This document shows positions 30,539 through 42,176 of a stretch of 64,000 nucleotides of DNA, one piece after another. This DNA is from Leucosporidium creatinivorum (taxonomy: Eukaryota; Basidiomycota; Microbotryomycetes; Leucosporidiales; Leucosporidiaceae). Within the stretch, counting starts at the first letter, position 1. Every line of letters starts with the position of its first letter. A program made the position numbers and the translations under genes. The DNA is taken from the NCBI GenBank assembly GCA_001600635.1, contig BCKL01000025.1, positions 340,790 through 404,789 on the forward strand, read 5' to 3'. The notes under the pieces were generated by a model. The model made no database searches. It was not told the origin of the DNA and worked only from the letters and a program-made list of their open reading frames with translations.

Positions 30539-33500
30539 CTACTCCCAAGATGCGGTGAGATAGAAGCGAGCATCCTCCCATCCAAGCTGCTTCTCGCCCT
30601 CTCGCTCCTCGGCGGCGACGGCTTCGACGGCCCTCCTCTCGATGACGCCCCACTCTTCCAGCGTCTCGAGGAGCATGAGCACTTGAGGGAGCGTCAAGAG
30701 ACGGACGGCGTCCGAGCGAGCGAACAGTTGTTGCTGTGGGCGGAGTGAGTGAGGTCAGCGATGTCGCCGAACGAAAGAGTGAGAGAGACTCACAGTGGTC
30801 GCGCCGCTGTGCAAGAGGAGAAGACCCTTGATCCATCCGGTCGCCTTCTCCCACATCGCAGGAATGACCTCGCCGTGGAGGTCACGCCATGGGGCTGGGA
30901 AGATGCGAGTGAGAGTCGAATCGTCCTCCTCGACGTCGACCTCGGGCGTCTTTTCGACCTCGAGCTCCTGCTCCTGCTCCTGCTCGTCGTCCTGATCTTG
31001 ACTCGTCGCATTGTCCTTCTCGGGGACCTCCTTGCGCGGGAGGACGGCGACGGTCCAGCTGGCGAGGAACTCGCAGGCGACGAGGGTGACGGCCTTCTCG
31101 CCGGCGAAGAATGCTAGGGGAGGGGTAGAGGAGGTGAGGGTCTTCTGGGCGGTCTTGAGAGCGATTGAGTCCATCTGAGGGAGTTGAGTCTGCAGGAGCT
31201 TTGCACTTAGCGAAGCTCGAGCCGCGAGAGACGAAGCGCGACTCACGGCGAGGACGTTGAAGGACAAGCCAGCGACTCCAGCAGCAGTGACGAGGTCGAG
31301 CACCTTAAGCGCAGAAGCTCCGTCGTCGGTGGCGATGCTCTCGAGCTCCGAGCGGGCGGCGGCGAGTGCGATGGGATCGGCGGTGTGGCCCTCACGAGGG
31401 AAGACGGGAGGGTTGCGGGGAGGCTGCGAGCTGACGTCGAAAGGTCCAGCCGAGTCGTTGGCCGAAACGAAGATGGAGAGCTCGTAGGCCTCGTCGTCTG
31501 TTGGAGAGAGGAGAGCGGCGTCAGCATCGAAAGGAGAGCGAGAAGGGTCGAGTGATTGCGCGTACCCTTCTGACGGGTCTGGTAGTCGTTGGGATCACGG
31601 AAAGCAGCAGTAGTGGAAGTGTCGACGTTCATGGTCACCTGTGCGCATTGAGCGACGTCAGCTAGTGTCACTCCGCGACGAGAAGCGATATTCGGCTCAC
31701 CTTGCCCTCCGAAGCGAGACGGATGAGCGAGATCATGTCGCCCTCGAGCGCAAAGAGAGGCCACTCGATCGACTTCTCCTCCTCAAGAGCGAGAAGCTCG
31801 CGCTCCTTGTGCGAAGCGATGAGGCTCTTGGAAGGGCTGATGAGGTCCTCGAACGAGGAGTGGAATCTGCGAGCATGATGCGTGAGCTCGAGAGCGGCCG
31901 AGTCACGGAGAACACGCTACTGACCTGTCCGAGAGTTTATGGCCCCGACCAGGAGCGCGACGAGTGCTCTCCTTGGTACCCTTGGGCTTGATGATGACGG
32001 CGTTGTCGAGCAAGTCCTTGAGGGCCGGCTCGAAGTTGGGCTCGAAGGGCCTGAGGAAGCGGGCGCCGCGAGCAGGGGTGTAGTGGTGCTCGGAGGTGGT
32101 GTAGAGCATCTGCGCGAGAGAAACCGGGTAGGAGTTAGATCTCGGAGCTGGCGAGCTCGCAAGCGGCGGACGACTGACCTTGAGCGCCTCCTCGGTCATG
32201 ATGAGCTCGTGGTTGCCAGCAGGCGGTTCCTCGGTCAAGCAGATGGTCGAGAACGGAGCGGCGGCGGCTTCCTCCTCCCTGTTGGCTCCCGACAAGCCCG
32301 TCTTCCAGTAACGATCCCAGCGAAGCGTCTCGTCCTTGTTGCCCGAGCGCGAGTCGATCACAAAGTTGGCCTCGAACTCGGCGAGAGTCGCGGGAAGCTT
32401 GATGATGGGAGCAGCCGACTCGACGGCGGGACGAGGTCCAGTGAGGCGACTGCGGGATGGGCGAAAGAGTGCGAAGTCAGCTCGGCGTCGGGAGGAAGAA
32501 GCTAAGTGAGAAAGAACGTACAGAGCTTGCTTGTCGACAGTGGCCCTCAAGCAGCGGACAAAGTCGGCGAGCTCGAAACGAACCTGATCCTGAGGATGCT
32601 CGTCCGGCAGCTCGGCACTGCCGCGCTTCTTCTCCCACTCGACGTGCCAAGCCTCGACGAGACGGTCATGGTACGTCTGCTCCTCCCTCGACTGGGTGAG
32701 CCTCTTGAAGTGGTGGCGCATCTTGCTGGAGGGGATCTCGGAGAAGAGCTGGGAGAGCGTCGTCCAGACGACACGACGACCGACGTACTCGGCGCGAGCC
32801 TTGAGGATGGCAGCGGCGTCGAGGAGGAGGTCGTCTTGCTCGGCGGTGAAGAAGTTGCGAGGGAGTCGTCCATTGTCCTTGAGCTCGGGAGCGGGGCGAG
32901 CGGGCGCCGAGAGGAACTCGTTCTGGCGGTTGGCGGTGAGGGAGGGGTAGTCGGCCTCGCCGAGCATGGAAGGGGGAGCCGCAGCGACGGCAGCAGCGGT
33001 AGCCTCCTCGTCTCCACTCATAGCTTGATCGTCGCCCTCTCCGTCGGCTCCGCTGTCGGCATCCCTGCTCGTGCTAGCGACAGGGTTGTCGGTGAGCGGC
33101 TTGGGGAGCGCCTTCTGACGAGAGCCGAGCGTCGCCCTCGACTTCCTCGACGAGAACATCTTGGCGGCGGGGAGCGAGTAGGGGTCGTCGCCGAGCTGAA
33201 CGGAGCGACGAATGTTGGCGGGAACGATGGAGCGGTAGCCGGGGATGTGGCCCTCGGGGAGGAGGAGGCTGAGCTCGGACTGGAGTTGAGTGGTGTCGAT
33301 GAGACCGCGGCGAGAGTGACAGAAGCGACGTTGGAGGACCTCGATGATGGCAGGGGGGAGTGTAGGCTGGCCGTGCTCCGCCTTGAAGCGCTCGACGACG
33401 GCGGTGAAGGCGAGCTCACGAGCAGCCGCGGCGTCGGCATGCTTGGTCTTCTTGGGTCCACGAGCGCGGCGAGGGCGAGGTGCACCATCTTCTCCGACGT

Positions 33501-36500
33501 CGGATGCGGGCTCATCCTCCCACTCCTCTTCTCCATTCTCTCCCTCGGCGACCTTCCTCCTCTTCCTCCTGCCCTTGCCACCCTTCTTGCGCTTCTCGAG
33601 GTTCTTCTTCATCTTGGCGAGCCTCCTAGCCTTCGACTCGATAACGTGGCGCATGTAGCGCTCGATGACGACCCTCGGCGCGACGGTGTCGGTGGCGATC
33701 CTGTCCAAAGCCTCCTCGTCGTCGAGGATGGCGTTGTTGGTGGTGACGAGCTTGCTGAGGTACGTCCTCTGCGAGCGGAGGAGCATGTAGTCGGCGTGCC
33801 ACTTAGTCGACGAGGTCATGATCCTGCCGGCGAAGCCGGAGGGGGCTCCCGCGAAGGTGAGAGGGAAAGGACCGGCATCGGCTTCGTCGAGAACGGCGTG
33901 GCGAGCGACGTTGCCGGGGAAGGAGATCTCGTGAAGCTTCTCCCAAAAGAAGGTGGCTCCGGCGGTGGAAGTGACGTCCACGATGGAGACGAGAGGGTTG
34001 TTCTTGCGAGCGAAGGCGTAGACGGGGACTCGAGGGTTGAGCTGCCAGTGAGTCGCCGAGGTCGACTTGGTAGGGCGCTGGTAGGTGTGCTCGAGGGTCT
34101 GCGACTTGTCTCCGAGGGCGAGGACGAGAGGAACGAGAAGGCCGAGATGGGAGAGCGTCTCGACGGCGGGCCAGAGGGCGCGTTGGCGAATGGCGCTGTC
34201 GGGCTTGAGCATGCCGAGGATGTCCTTGGGAAGGTTGGCGAGAGGAATGGTGAGGTTGGCGGGATCCGCGACGAAAGCGTCGAGCTCGCGACTGTCGATG
34301 GGAAGGGTGACGATGCGGAGGTAGTCGCCGAGGGGGAGGAGCGACGTGAGAGTCGCATGCGTGAAGACGACGGGCGAGGTGGAGATGAGGTTGGCTCCCA
34401 CCTCGGCGTTGTTGACCCACTGGATGAGCCAGTGGTGGATGCGACGAGCTCGAGCGACACGTCCGTAGAGCGCGCCAAACTTGGCTCCAACGACGCCGGG
34501 GATCCTCCTAAAGTAGTCCCTTACGACCTCGGAGCTGTCGTCCACGGCCGGCTCCTCGAGAATGCCGATCGCCCTCGGCGCGAGTCCGTCGTCGAGGGTG
34601 AGATCCTCCGCCTCGCGAAGGTCGGGCACCTTGCCCGTGCGAGTGAGCTTGCGTTGCGAGAGCTTGGTGCAGAAGGCGGTGAAGCCCTCGTCGTCGAGAG
34701 GGAAGGCGAAGAGGGAGATGATGTCGGTGCGTCCAGAGGGAGTGCTGACGGTCGTCTTCTTGATGAGCTTGCGGTCGATGAGGCCGGTGATGAGCTCGTT
34801 GCAGGACCGCTTGTCCATCGTGTGCTTGGCGCCGGAGGAGTCGGGGTGGTACTTGTTGTAGAAGGCGCGAAGGACGTTGCCGAAGCGAATACCGTACTCG
34901 CAGAAGCCGTTGGTGGAGGGGTGCTCGAGGAAGGTGATGATCTCCATCTGCTTGGCGAGGAAGGAGTGGCTCGCCTTGGGCGTGCTCTGGCTGGCGCCGA
35001 GAGCGCGAGAAGAGCGAACGCGCTTGTCGGAGGGGGCGCGCGAGAGTCGGCCGACGCGAGGGTTTTGAGGGATGGCGGAGCCGGAGGGAGCGGGGGAGGA
35101 GGAGATCGAGAGCTCCGAGGTAGGGGCGACGGCTTCGGATTGGGGTAGGGGAACATCGGAGGCGACTAGGAGACGAGGGTCAGCGCTCTGTCCCCGCCTC
35201 TCGAGCAAGCGAAAGACTCACCATCCTCGTCCTCATCCTCATCAATCACAATCTCCTGCACCTGCTTCTCCTTGGCGCCCTCCTTCTCCTTCTCCGGCTC
35301 TTCCTCATCGCTCTCCAACTCATCCACCTCAATCGTCTCGACCTCCTTCTCCTTCTCGACGCTCTTGGGCGCAGGCGCCGCCGCGCTCTTCTTCCTCGGC
35401 GACGGGATGACGACCTCAAAGGCGGGCTTCGAGCGCTTCTTGGGCCTCTGCGTCGACGAAGGAGGAGCAGCAGCCTCCTTCTCGGCGACGACGACGACGG
35501 CATCCTCCTCCTCCTCATCCGAGTCGACCTCCTCGGGAGCCTCGGATTGGCGACCGCGCTTGCGAGTAGCAGGCGTCTCCTTCTCCTTGCCCTTGGCGGC
35601 GGCGGCGGCGGCGGCGGCGGTGGACTTGCGAGGGATGCGTTTGGCGGTACGAGGAGGGGTAGGCTCGACGTCTGCGTCGGGCATGAGCGAGTCCTCGTCG
35701 GCGTCGGCGGTGGCGGTGGAGCGAGGACGAGGAGCAGCCCATCCAGTAGCAGCGGGAGCGGGGTCGACCTCCTTGGCTTTGGTGGTGCCCTTGCCCTTGC
35801 CCTTCGTCGAAGGCTGCGAGATGGCCGCCGCCTCGTTGTTGTCGTCGGAAGATTCGAGCTCGTCGATCTCGATGGGCTGGAGGGTTGTGGTAGAGTTACG
35901 TCCCGAACGACTCTTGTTGGCGGGAGTCAACTTGGCCTTAGGCTGGGACGGGCCAGCCGTCTCCTCGTCTCCATCCTCGGCGGGCGTCTCCTCCTCTTCG
36001 GCCTTCTTCTTGGCCTTCGCCCTTCCCCTCTTCTTCGGCTTCTCGCCGTACTCCTCCTCCTCACTCTTCTCCCCCGCCTCCCTCTTCGCCTTCCTCTTAA
36101 TCTCCTCCACCCTCGCCTTGACAATCTTCTCAATCTCCTCATTCTTCTTCTCGCCCACCTGCCTCGGCTCCAACCCAATCTTGGCCCTCTCCTCATCCTC
36201 CATCTTCCGCCTCTCATAGTAGGTCACCTGTCCTGCCTTGGGCGCGCTCTTGCGAGGACGGCCGATCGCTTTGGGCTTGATGTCTTCGGCGGGAGGGGCG
36301 GGAGAGCCGGAACGAGAGGGAGAGGCGGAGGGGGAGGGAGAGGCGGGTTCGGAGGTAGGGTCGCGAGGAGCCTTCTTGCGAGGTTTGGGAGCGGGAGAGG
36401 CCTTCTTCGACTTCTTGGGCTTGGCGGCGGCGGGAGCGTCGGCGGTGGTCGAGTCGTTGCCATCCTCCTCGTTGGCGCCCTCGTCCTGCTCTTGCTCCTG

Positions 36501-39309
36501 CTCCTCCTCGAGGCCCTCCTCACTCTTAACGACCTTCTTCCCTCCCTCCTTCTTCGCCTTCTTCTCCTCCCTAACCCTCCTCGCCTCCTCCAACTCCGCC
36601 GCCTTCTCGCCCCTCCTCTTCCTCTTCTTCTTAACCTTAACATCCTTGACCACCCTCCAAATATCCGCCCTCTGACTCGCTCCCAGCCCACTCCCACTCT
36701 TAACCTTCCCCGCCTTCTTCAAATCAATCCCCTTAACCCTATCCCACCTCTCCTTCGCACTCGCATAAACGTCTCCCTTCTTGACCTCTGCCCACCCGCC
36801 AATCTCCTCCCCACTCAGCGTAGGAACGAGAGGCTTGGCCGCATCGAAGACTTGATCGTCCTTGCAGCGACGGAGGTAGCCCGCGAGGGTGAACCAACGG
36901 GTCCGTTTCTCCCGTCCGACCGTCTCGGTCACGAGGTGGAGGGTGAGGTCTTTGAGGTGCGGAGGGAGCGATTGTTGGCGCGAGAGGCGGGCGAGCATTT
37001 GGTCCACCGTGCGGACGGGGAGGGAGCCGAGGGCGTGGGCGATGTCCTGGTGTGCCGTAGTAGAGACGAGTCAGCTTCCTCGGTCCTTGCTCTCGCTCCT
37101 ACCCCTCCTTCACTCCCCCGCCGAGCCACAAATCCTCAAGAGAAGAGCAACTCACCGCATGCGTCAATCCCTCACTATCGGCCTCGGAGACGAGATCGAT
37201 AACCTGCCTCTCAATCGCAATAAGCGCAAGCGGGTGGGGCGAATCGTCGTCCTCCTCGTCGTCGGCATCCCCATTTTCGGCGCTGGCGCTGGCGTCGGCG
37301 TTCTCGGCGGCGGCGGCGGTCTCGTCTGCTCTCCCCCCATTCGCCTCATCAGCTCCCTCACTCCTCGCTGAAGAGAAGAGAAGAAGGGCAGCAAAGCTCA
37401 ACTCACCTTCCTCCCTCTTCAACAACCTCAGACACTGAACCATATGCCTCCCATTCGCCAACTGATGGCTCACCAACGTCTTCTCCAACACGCCCTCCTT
37501 GCACATGTTGGTGATGATCTGATTGAGGCGACGCAGGTCCATGCCGTTGTAGTTGTAGAGGCCCTGTTCGTCGTCGTCGTCAGTGAGGTTCGGCGAGCGG
37601 GGGGGACAGCGAGAGGAGAGCGAGGGCGAGAGAAGGAGGGAAGGGGGAAAAGGGAGAAAGAGACGCACAATCGAACTCGCCATTTGCCCATGCGGCATGA
37701 ACCACTGTTCCCTACTCTTCAACGCCCTGACAATCCTCTTCTTAACCAACTCGGGATTCGTCACGATATGATTCCTGCCGATCGCTCCCACCCTTCTCAC
37801 TGCTCCAACACCTGCTCCTCCTTCGTCGTCCGAGTTGGCAGCGGCGGCGGCGGTGGCAGAGGGCTCGGCCTCTTCCTCGGCCCCCTCGTCCGAGGCTTTG
37901 AAGATTGCCCAGTGGGGCGAGACGGAGAGGTAGCGGATGTGGAGGATGCGGTTCGTCCAGGCGCCGTGTTCGATGGTGCGGAACTTCTTGCTGTTGGTTG
38001 GTGGGTAAGCGGAGGGAGAGATGGGCGAGGGGAGGGAGGGAGGGAGGGAGCGAGTCAGCAATCGTCCTCGCTTAAGTCGTTCGAGCTGCCGGGGTGAGAA
38101 GAAGAGAGAAAGGAAAACGAACAACTTACACCATCCCCAAGTTGACGGCGACCCTGACAAAGTGGAAGGCGCTCTTCTGGTCGACGCCGAGGTCGTGGCC
38201 GATGGTGATGACGGTCGCTCCTTCTCCGCGGGCGCGCGAGACGTGTTCGAGGACGGTGTAGACGGGTGGGGTGAGGGAGGTGGGCTGTAGACGCAGAGTG
38301 GTGTGTGGGGAGGAGGTGGAGAGAGAAGGGGAAGAGAAGGGAGAAGGATCAGCTCGGCGCCGAGCACCTCGCGAGCGAGAGTGGCGATTACTCACACGCA
38401 TGGACGACCCCGTAATAGCGACCCAAGCCGTCTCATCCCCTACACTAATCCTCAACCCCTCGCCATAAGTCTCTACCAATTTCTCCCTACTCCACCCCCT
38501 CCTCTCCCCCTCGATCCTCTCCAACTGATGCGTCCCCTGCTTGCCAATATCCTTGGCCTTCTTCTTCCTCTTGGGCATCGGCGCCCGATTCTTGCCCTTG
38601 CCTTTACCCTTGCCCGAGTGGCCTTTGTACGCGGGTCCATCGTTGTCCTCCTCGTCGGCGGCGGCGGCGGCGGGAGCGTCAAAGGTCGGAGCGTCCGAGG
38701 CGGGGTCGTCCCCCTCCTCCTCCTCCTCCTCCTCCTTCTCCTTCTTGATAGGGACGAGGACGCCGACGTGTACGTCTTCCTGACCCAACAGGGTGTCCCA
38801 GACGAAAGAGAGGAAGGCGGGGTCGGTGTTCTGCTGAGCGGGCTGCGAGGACGACGAGGTGGAAGCGGTGGCGAGTGAGGTGTCGGTGGTAGAAGAAGGG
38901 GTGGCGTAGAACTCTTGGATGAAGGAGGCGAGGCGGGAGACGTCGGTTCCTGTAGGTCGTTAGGGGAGAAGCGAGGTTAGCGACTGTCTCTCACAAAAAT
39001 TCGGTCGAGGGGAGCAGGAGTCGAACGAGGGCGAGATGAAGCGCGTAACAAAGTGGAGACGCGTTGTGGTGGGAGTGCGATTGAGACTACAGAGGAGTGT
39101 GAAGCTGTAGGGGAGCAGGGAGAGCCCCTCTGAGAAGCGCGAGTGGCTTGTGACTCAGACGAGAGGGCTCTAGCTTGATGAGGGGCGGGGGGGTGATGTG
39201 TGGTGTGTGCAGGAGCTACAAGGGTACAGAGAGGAGGCAGAGTCGACTCACCCGCCTGGCCGTCCATAGCAATCTCCTCGAGCAAGTGCTGTACTAGAGT
39301 ATCAATCAT
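30539..39309 (-). CDS. TFC3: TFIIIC subunit Tfc3 (tau138 / B-block-binding subunit)
   Basis: Fifteen exons from ATG at 39309 to TAG at 30539-30541: 39309-39252, 38949-38396, 38284-38130, 37990-37669, 37563-37407, 37367-37156, 37046-35222, 35165-32522, 32449-32179, 32109-31925, 31866-31701, 31638-31566, 31497-31247, 31174-30794, 30733-30539. All phases match, giving about 2482 residues. The product should bind the B-box of tRNA genes within TFIIIC and start Pol III complex assembly in the nucleus. A B-block winged-helix region is seen at PPVYTVLEHVSRARGEGATV...KSAFHFVRVAVNLGMV (about 206-255). Another winged-helix-like segment is DLRRLNQIITNMCKEGVLEK. The middle is a long acidic/basic disordered region with poly-Ala, and C-terminal helices end RFYLTASWE. 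Gene length, B-block position and size fit the family. Intron 1 (302 bp) is unusually long. Long open frames on the opposite strand are shadows. Confidence 0.85.
35597..35623. repeat. GGC trinucleotide repeat encoding poly-Ala in Tfc3
   Basis: About nine consecutive GGC/GCC triplets within the disordered part of the TFC3 coding exon. On the minus strand they read as an alanine run. Such repeats vary in length between strains. Confidence 0.7.
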
Positions 39310-39568
39310 CCTGGCCCAAGCTGCTGGCTGGTGGCTGCTGTGGTTGTGTTGTGCTCGGAAGAGGGGGGGGTATGCCCAGTAGGAGAGGGGATGGTGATAG
39401 GTTACAGAAAGCGCTGTAAGGTGTCCTCTCTCTCTCTCTGTAGGGTAACTCGCTGTCGTGCGAAGTCGAAACGCTGTAGTATGAGGGAGAAGGGAGAGGG
39501 CCGACTTGGGCCAAATCGCTCCTCTTACTCTTACTCCTGCTTCATTCATTACTCGGCCATATCCTTTA
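39310..39568. promoter_or_regulatory. Bidirectional promoter region TFC3 / VPS36
   Basis: Only 259 bp separate the start codons of two genes read in opposite directions, so both promoters must lie here. A CTCTCTCTCTCTC run is near 39427, and a CTTACTCTTACTC direct repeat is near 39524. No specific factor site can be assigned. Confidence 0.45.
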
Positions 39569-39696
39569 ATGGACCGATTCGTAGGGTTAAATGCCACTAC
39601 AGAAACCCTTTCTGCTCACCTACACCCGGACGAGCGATTACTAGTACAACAGGACGGGGTAGGCCTCTACGACGGGTCAGTCTCCCTCTCCCTCTG

Positions 39697-39732
<36 letters not shown>

Positions 39733-41812
39733 GCTGACATCTTCTGTACCTCAATACAACAGCAAAGACAAATCTCCACCCCACTACGACGGCCGCCTCC
39801 ACCTCACCTCACACCGTCTCATCTTCCTCAGCTCGACCACCCCACCCCACTCGTCCTCTGTCGCTCTCGACTTACACCTCATCAAACAAACCGAATATTG
39901 GACTGGCTTCCTCAAATCAAATCCAAAAATCACCCTCTTGCTCGCCCTTCCTTCCACTCCTACATCAGCACCTGCAGCTCACACGACTAGCGATGATTCC
40001 CCCTCGTCTGCCTCCTCAACAGCAGCAGCAAGCACAACAACGACGAGCAGGAACTGGGTCTGTCGCGTTTGCGGGATGAAGAACCTCCCCTCCACTCAAC
40101 TAGGCGCCAAATGCTCCCTCTGCGGCGTCGCTCGCGATCGACCTTCCTCCTCCTCCTCCTCCTCCTCAACTCTCCTCCCGCCTTCGCCGATCCCGTCAAG
40201 AACAGCTACTCCGAGATTAGACAGGGACCAGTATAATAGGAATGGAACGCCACCGCCCTTGCCTCCACCCCCTCCACCTTCACAGCCCGAACCGCCCGCT
40301 CCACTCCCGCCGACCTCAACGACCGACCGGCGCCTCCCCTGCCCCGTCTGCACCTTCCTGAACCACCACTCGATGACTTCTTGCGAAGTATGCGACTCGC
40401 CTCTCTCCCCTCCTCCCCCTCCCTCCAACTCCACTCCACCGGCCGCTACTCCCTCTCGCTCCTCCACTCCCATCGCCGAACCAGCAGGAGGAGGGGCGAC
40501 TTTTGTGAGGCTCAGCTTTAGGAAGGGAGGGGAACGGGCGTTTTATGCCAATTTGAAGGAGGCGTTGGGGAGGAAGGAGTGGGAGTGGGATGGTGGTGAG
40601 GCTGGGAAGGGTAAGACGAGGGCTGGGAACGGAGGAGAGGGAGGTGCGGGAGGAGGAGGAGGAGGGGGTGGGATTGGTGAGTTGGTTCTTTCACTCGATC
40701 CTTCGTCTAGTAGGGAGGAGGAGGACTGAGATCTACTTGCTGATCCCATCCTTCTCTCCTCCTCTACCATCGCCGAACTCGCCCTCCCCTCACCTCCGCC
40801 TCGCAACAGACGCCATCATGCGCAACATCACTCTCGACACCCAAGAACGCGACGACGAGCTAGACGACGCCTTGAAGGATCTAAACGCCTTGATGAGCAA
40901 AGCGAAGGAGATGGTTCGTCCCTGCTTCCTCCTCTGCCTCCCTCTGCCCGCTTTCGCTGACTCTCCCGCTCTCCGCATCGCATCGCATCGCATCGCATCG
41001 CACACAGATCCTCCTAGCCCAATCTATGAACTCTCGTCTCTCTTCCTCCACTCCCTCTGCCCCCACCACCGACCCAGCAGCCTCCACGACTCTCTCCTCC
41101 CTCGGCCTCCTCTCCGCTCCAATCACTTCCGACCAACTCGATACAGAAGAGAAGTACCACCATGAGCTCGCTAAAGAGCTAGGGAAACTACTGAGTGGGA
41201 AAGGAGGGATGATGGAGAGGAGGGGAGTGGTCGGATTGGACGAAGTGTGGTGTGCGTGGAATCGGGCGCGAGGGGTCTGTTCGTCGGAGTCTCTCTTTCG
41301 CTTTCTCCCTTCCTCCCAGCTGACCCTCTCCACGCACCCTCCCTCCCCGTCCCCCCGACGAACGACCAAAAAACGAACCAGCCCTCATCCCCCCCTCGGC
41401 CCTCTCCCTCTCAGCCCCTCACCTCCCTCTCTACACCTCCACTCCCGGCCCCCTCATCCGCCAACACACCTTCCCTTCAGGCCTAACGATCCTCCACACA
41501 CCACACTACTCCACCTCCTCCTTCCAGCGCCGCCTGCTCTCCCTTTTGGACCTTCGTCAAGCGCTCGCTCTCTCCTCTGCCGCTGAGGAGGAGAGAGTGA
41601 GAGAAGGAGCGACGACGTTGGAGGTCGTCAAGAGTGAGGAGTCGGAGCAGGAGGGGGAAGAGGCGGGAGGAGTGGGAATGGCCCTGGTGAAGGAGATGTT
41701 GGAGGAGGTTGAGGGGAGGGGAGTCGTGGTGAGGGATGAGCAAGGGGGGGAGGGCGTGAGGTGGTGGAGGAATGGAATTAGTGGAGCGGGGTGGGATGGG
41801 GAGGTGTTCTGA
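39569..41812 (+). CDS. VPS36: ESCRT-II subunit Vps36 with two NZF zinc fingers
   Basis: Exons 39569-39675, 39763-40676, 40810-40913, 41008-41278 and 41382-41812 give about 608 residues. It starts with a GLUE domain half (MDRFVGLNATTETLSAHLHP, then HYDGRLHLTSHRLIFLSS). As in yeast Vps36, two RanBP2-type fingers are inserted: WVCRVCGMKN...CSLCG and LPCPVCTFLN...CEVCD. The second has the Thr-Phe pair typical of ubiquitin-binding NZF domains. The C-terminal winged-helix part starts TLDTQERDDELDDALKDLN and includes DEVWCAWNRARGVS...PPSALSLSAP. The role is endosomal sorting of ubiquitinated membrane proteins. The exon-4 donor was set at 41279 (GTTCGT) because it keeps frame and restores the family match. 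Intron 1 contains a (CT)n tract. Confidence 0.88.
39700..39731. repeat. (CT)n microsatellite in VPS36 intron 1
   Basis: An almost uninterrupted run of about 15 CT units between the GTCAGT donor and the GCTGAC branch site of the intron. Confidence 0.8.
40974..41003. repeat. CATCG pentanucleotide repeat in VPS36 intron 3
   Basis: Five to six tandem copies of CATCG directly before the CACACAG acceptor of the intron ending at 41007. Confidence 0.8.
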
Positions 41813-42176
41813 TGCGTTTGTTTGGGAGGCGAGGGGAGGGGAGGGAGGGGTAGAGGGGGGAAATGGTGTGTAGACTGATGCAAGGAGAGGTGAGGCTTCG
41901 GCGATGAGCTGAAGAGGGGTTCGTGAGGTCGCGAGGCTTGGAGATTGCGCTGCAGGCTTTGAGGGCGGGTATGGCGGTCGCTGAGCTCGAGCTGTACAGT
42001 CGTGACGGAGGGGATCGGAAGCTCGCATCGACGGCGGTACTCTCAGAGCCAACTTCGAGCAGCTCGAGCTGGCCTCTTTCTTTTTTTTACACCTCCTCCT
42101 CCTCCTCCTCCTCCGACCTCTGTCTCCACTCTCTCGAAGCTCGACTCAGCACACCTCCAACCCAACCCGTCTCAAC
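41813..42176. other. Intergenic upstream of A2
   Basis: 364 bp between VPS36 and A2. From about 42000 it matches the A1 leader (see the duplication), including GGTACTCTCAGAGCCAAC. It also has a (CTC)n tract near 42092. No gene is seen. Confidence 0.45.

Noticed and set aside
32506-35148. An 880-codon open frame on the plus strand across the main TFC3 exon, and a 551-codon one at 35547-37202
   Set aside because: They are antisense to a well-supported TFIIIC subunit gene. The translations are V/G/E/L-biased low-complexity sequence, as expected opposite GC-rich codons, and have no motifs.
38995-39025. tRNA-like 3' end (GTTCGACTCC then T5) on the minus strand in TFC3 intron 1
   Set aside because: The bases flanking the TTCGACT loop do not pair as a T-stem, and no acceptor or anticodon arm can be drawn. 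It is kept only as a remark on the intron.
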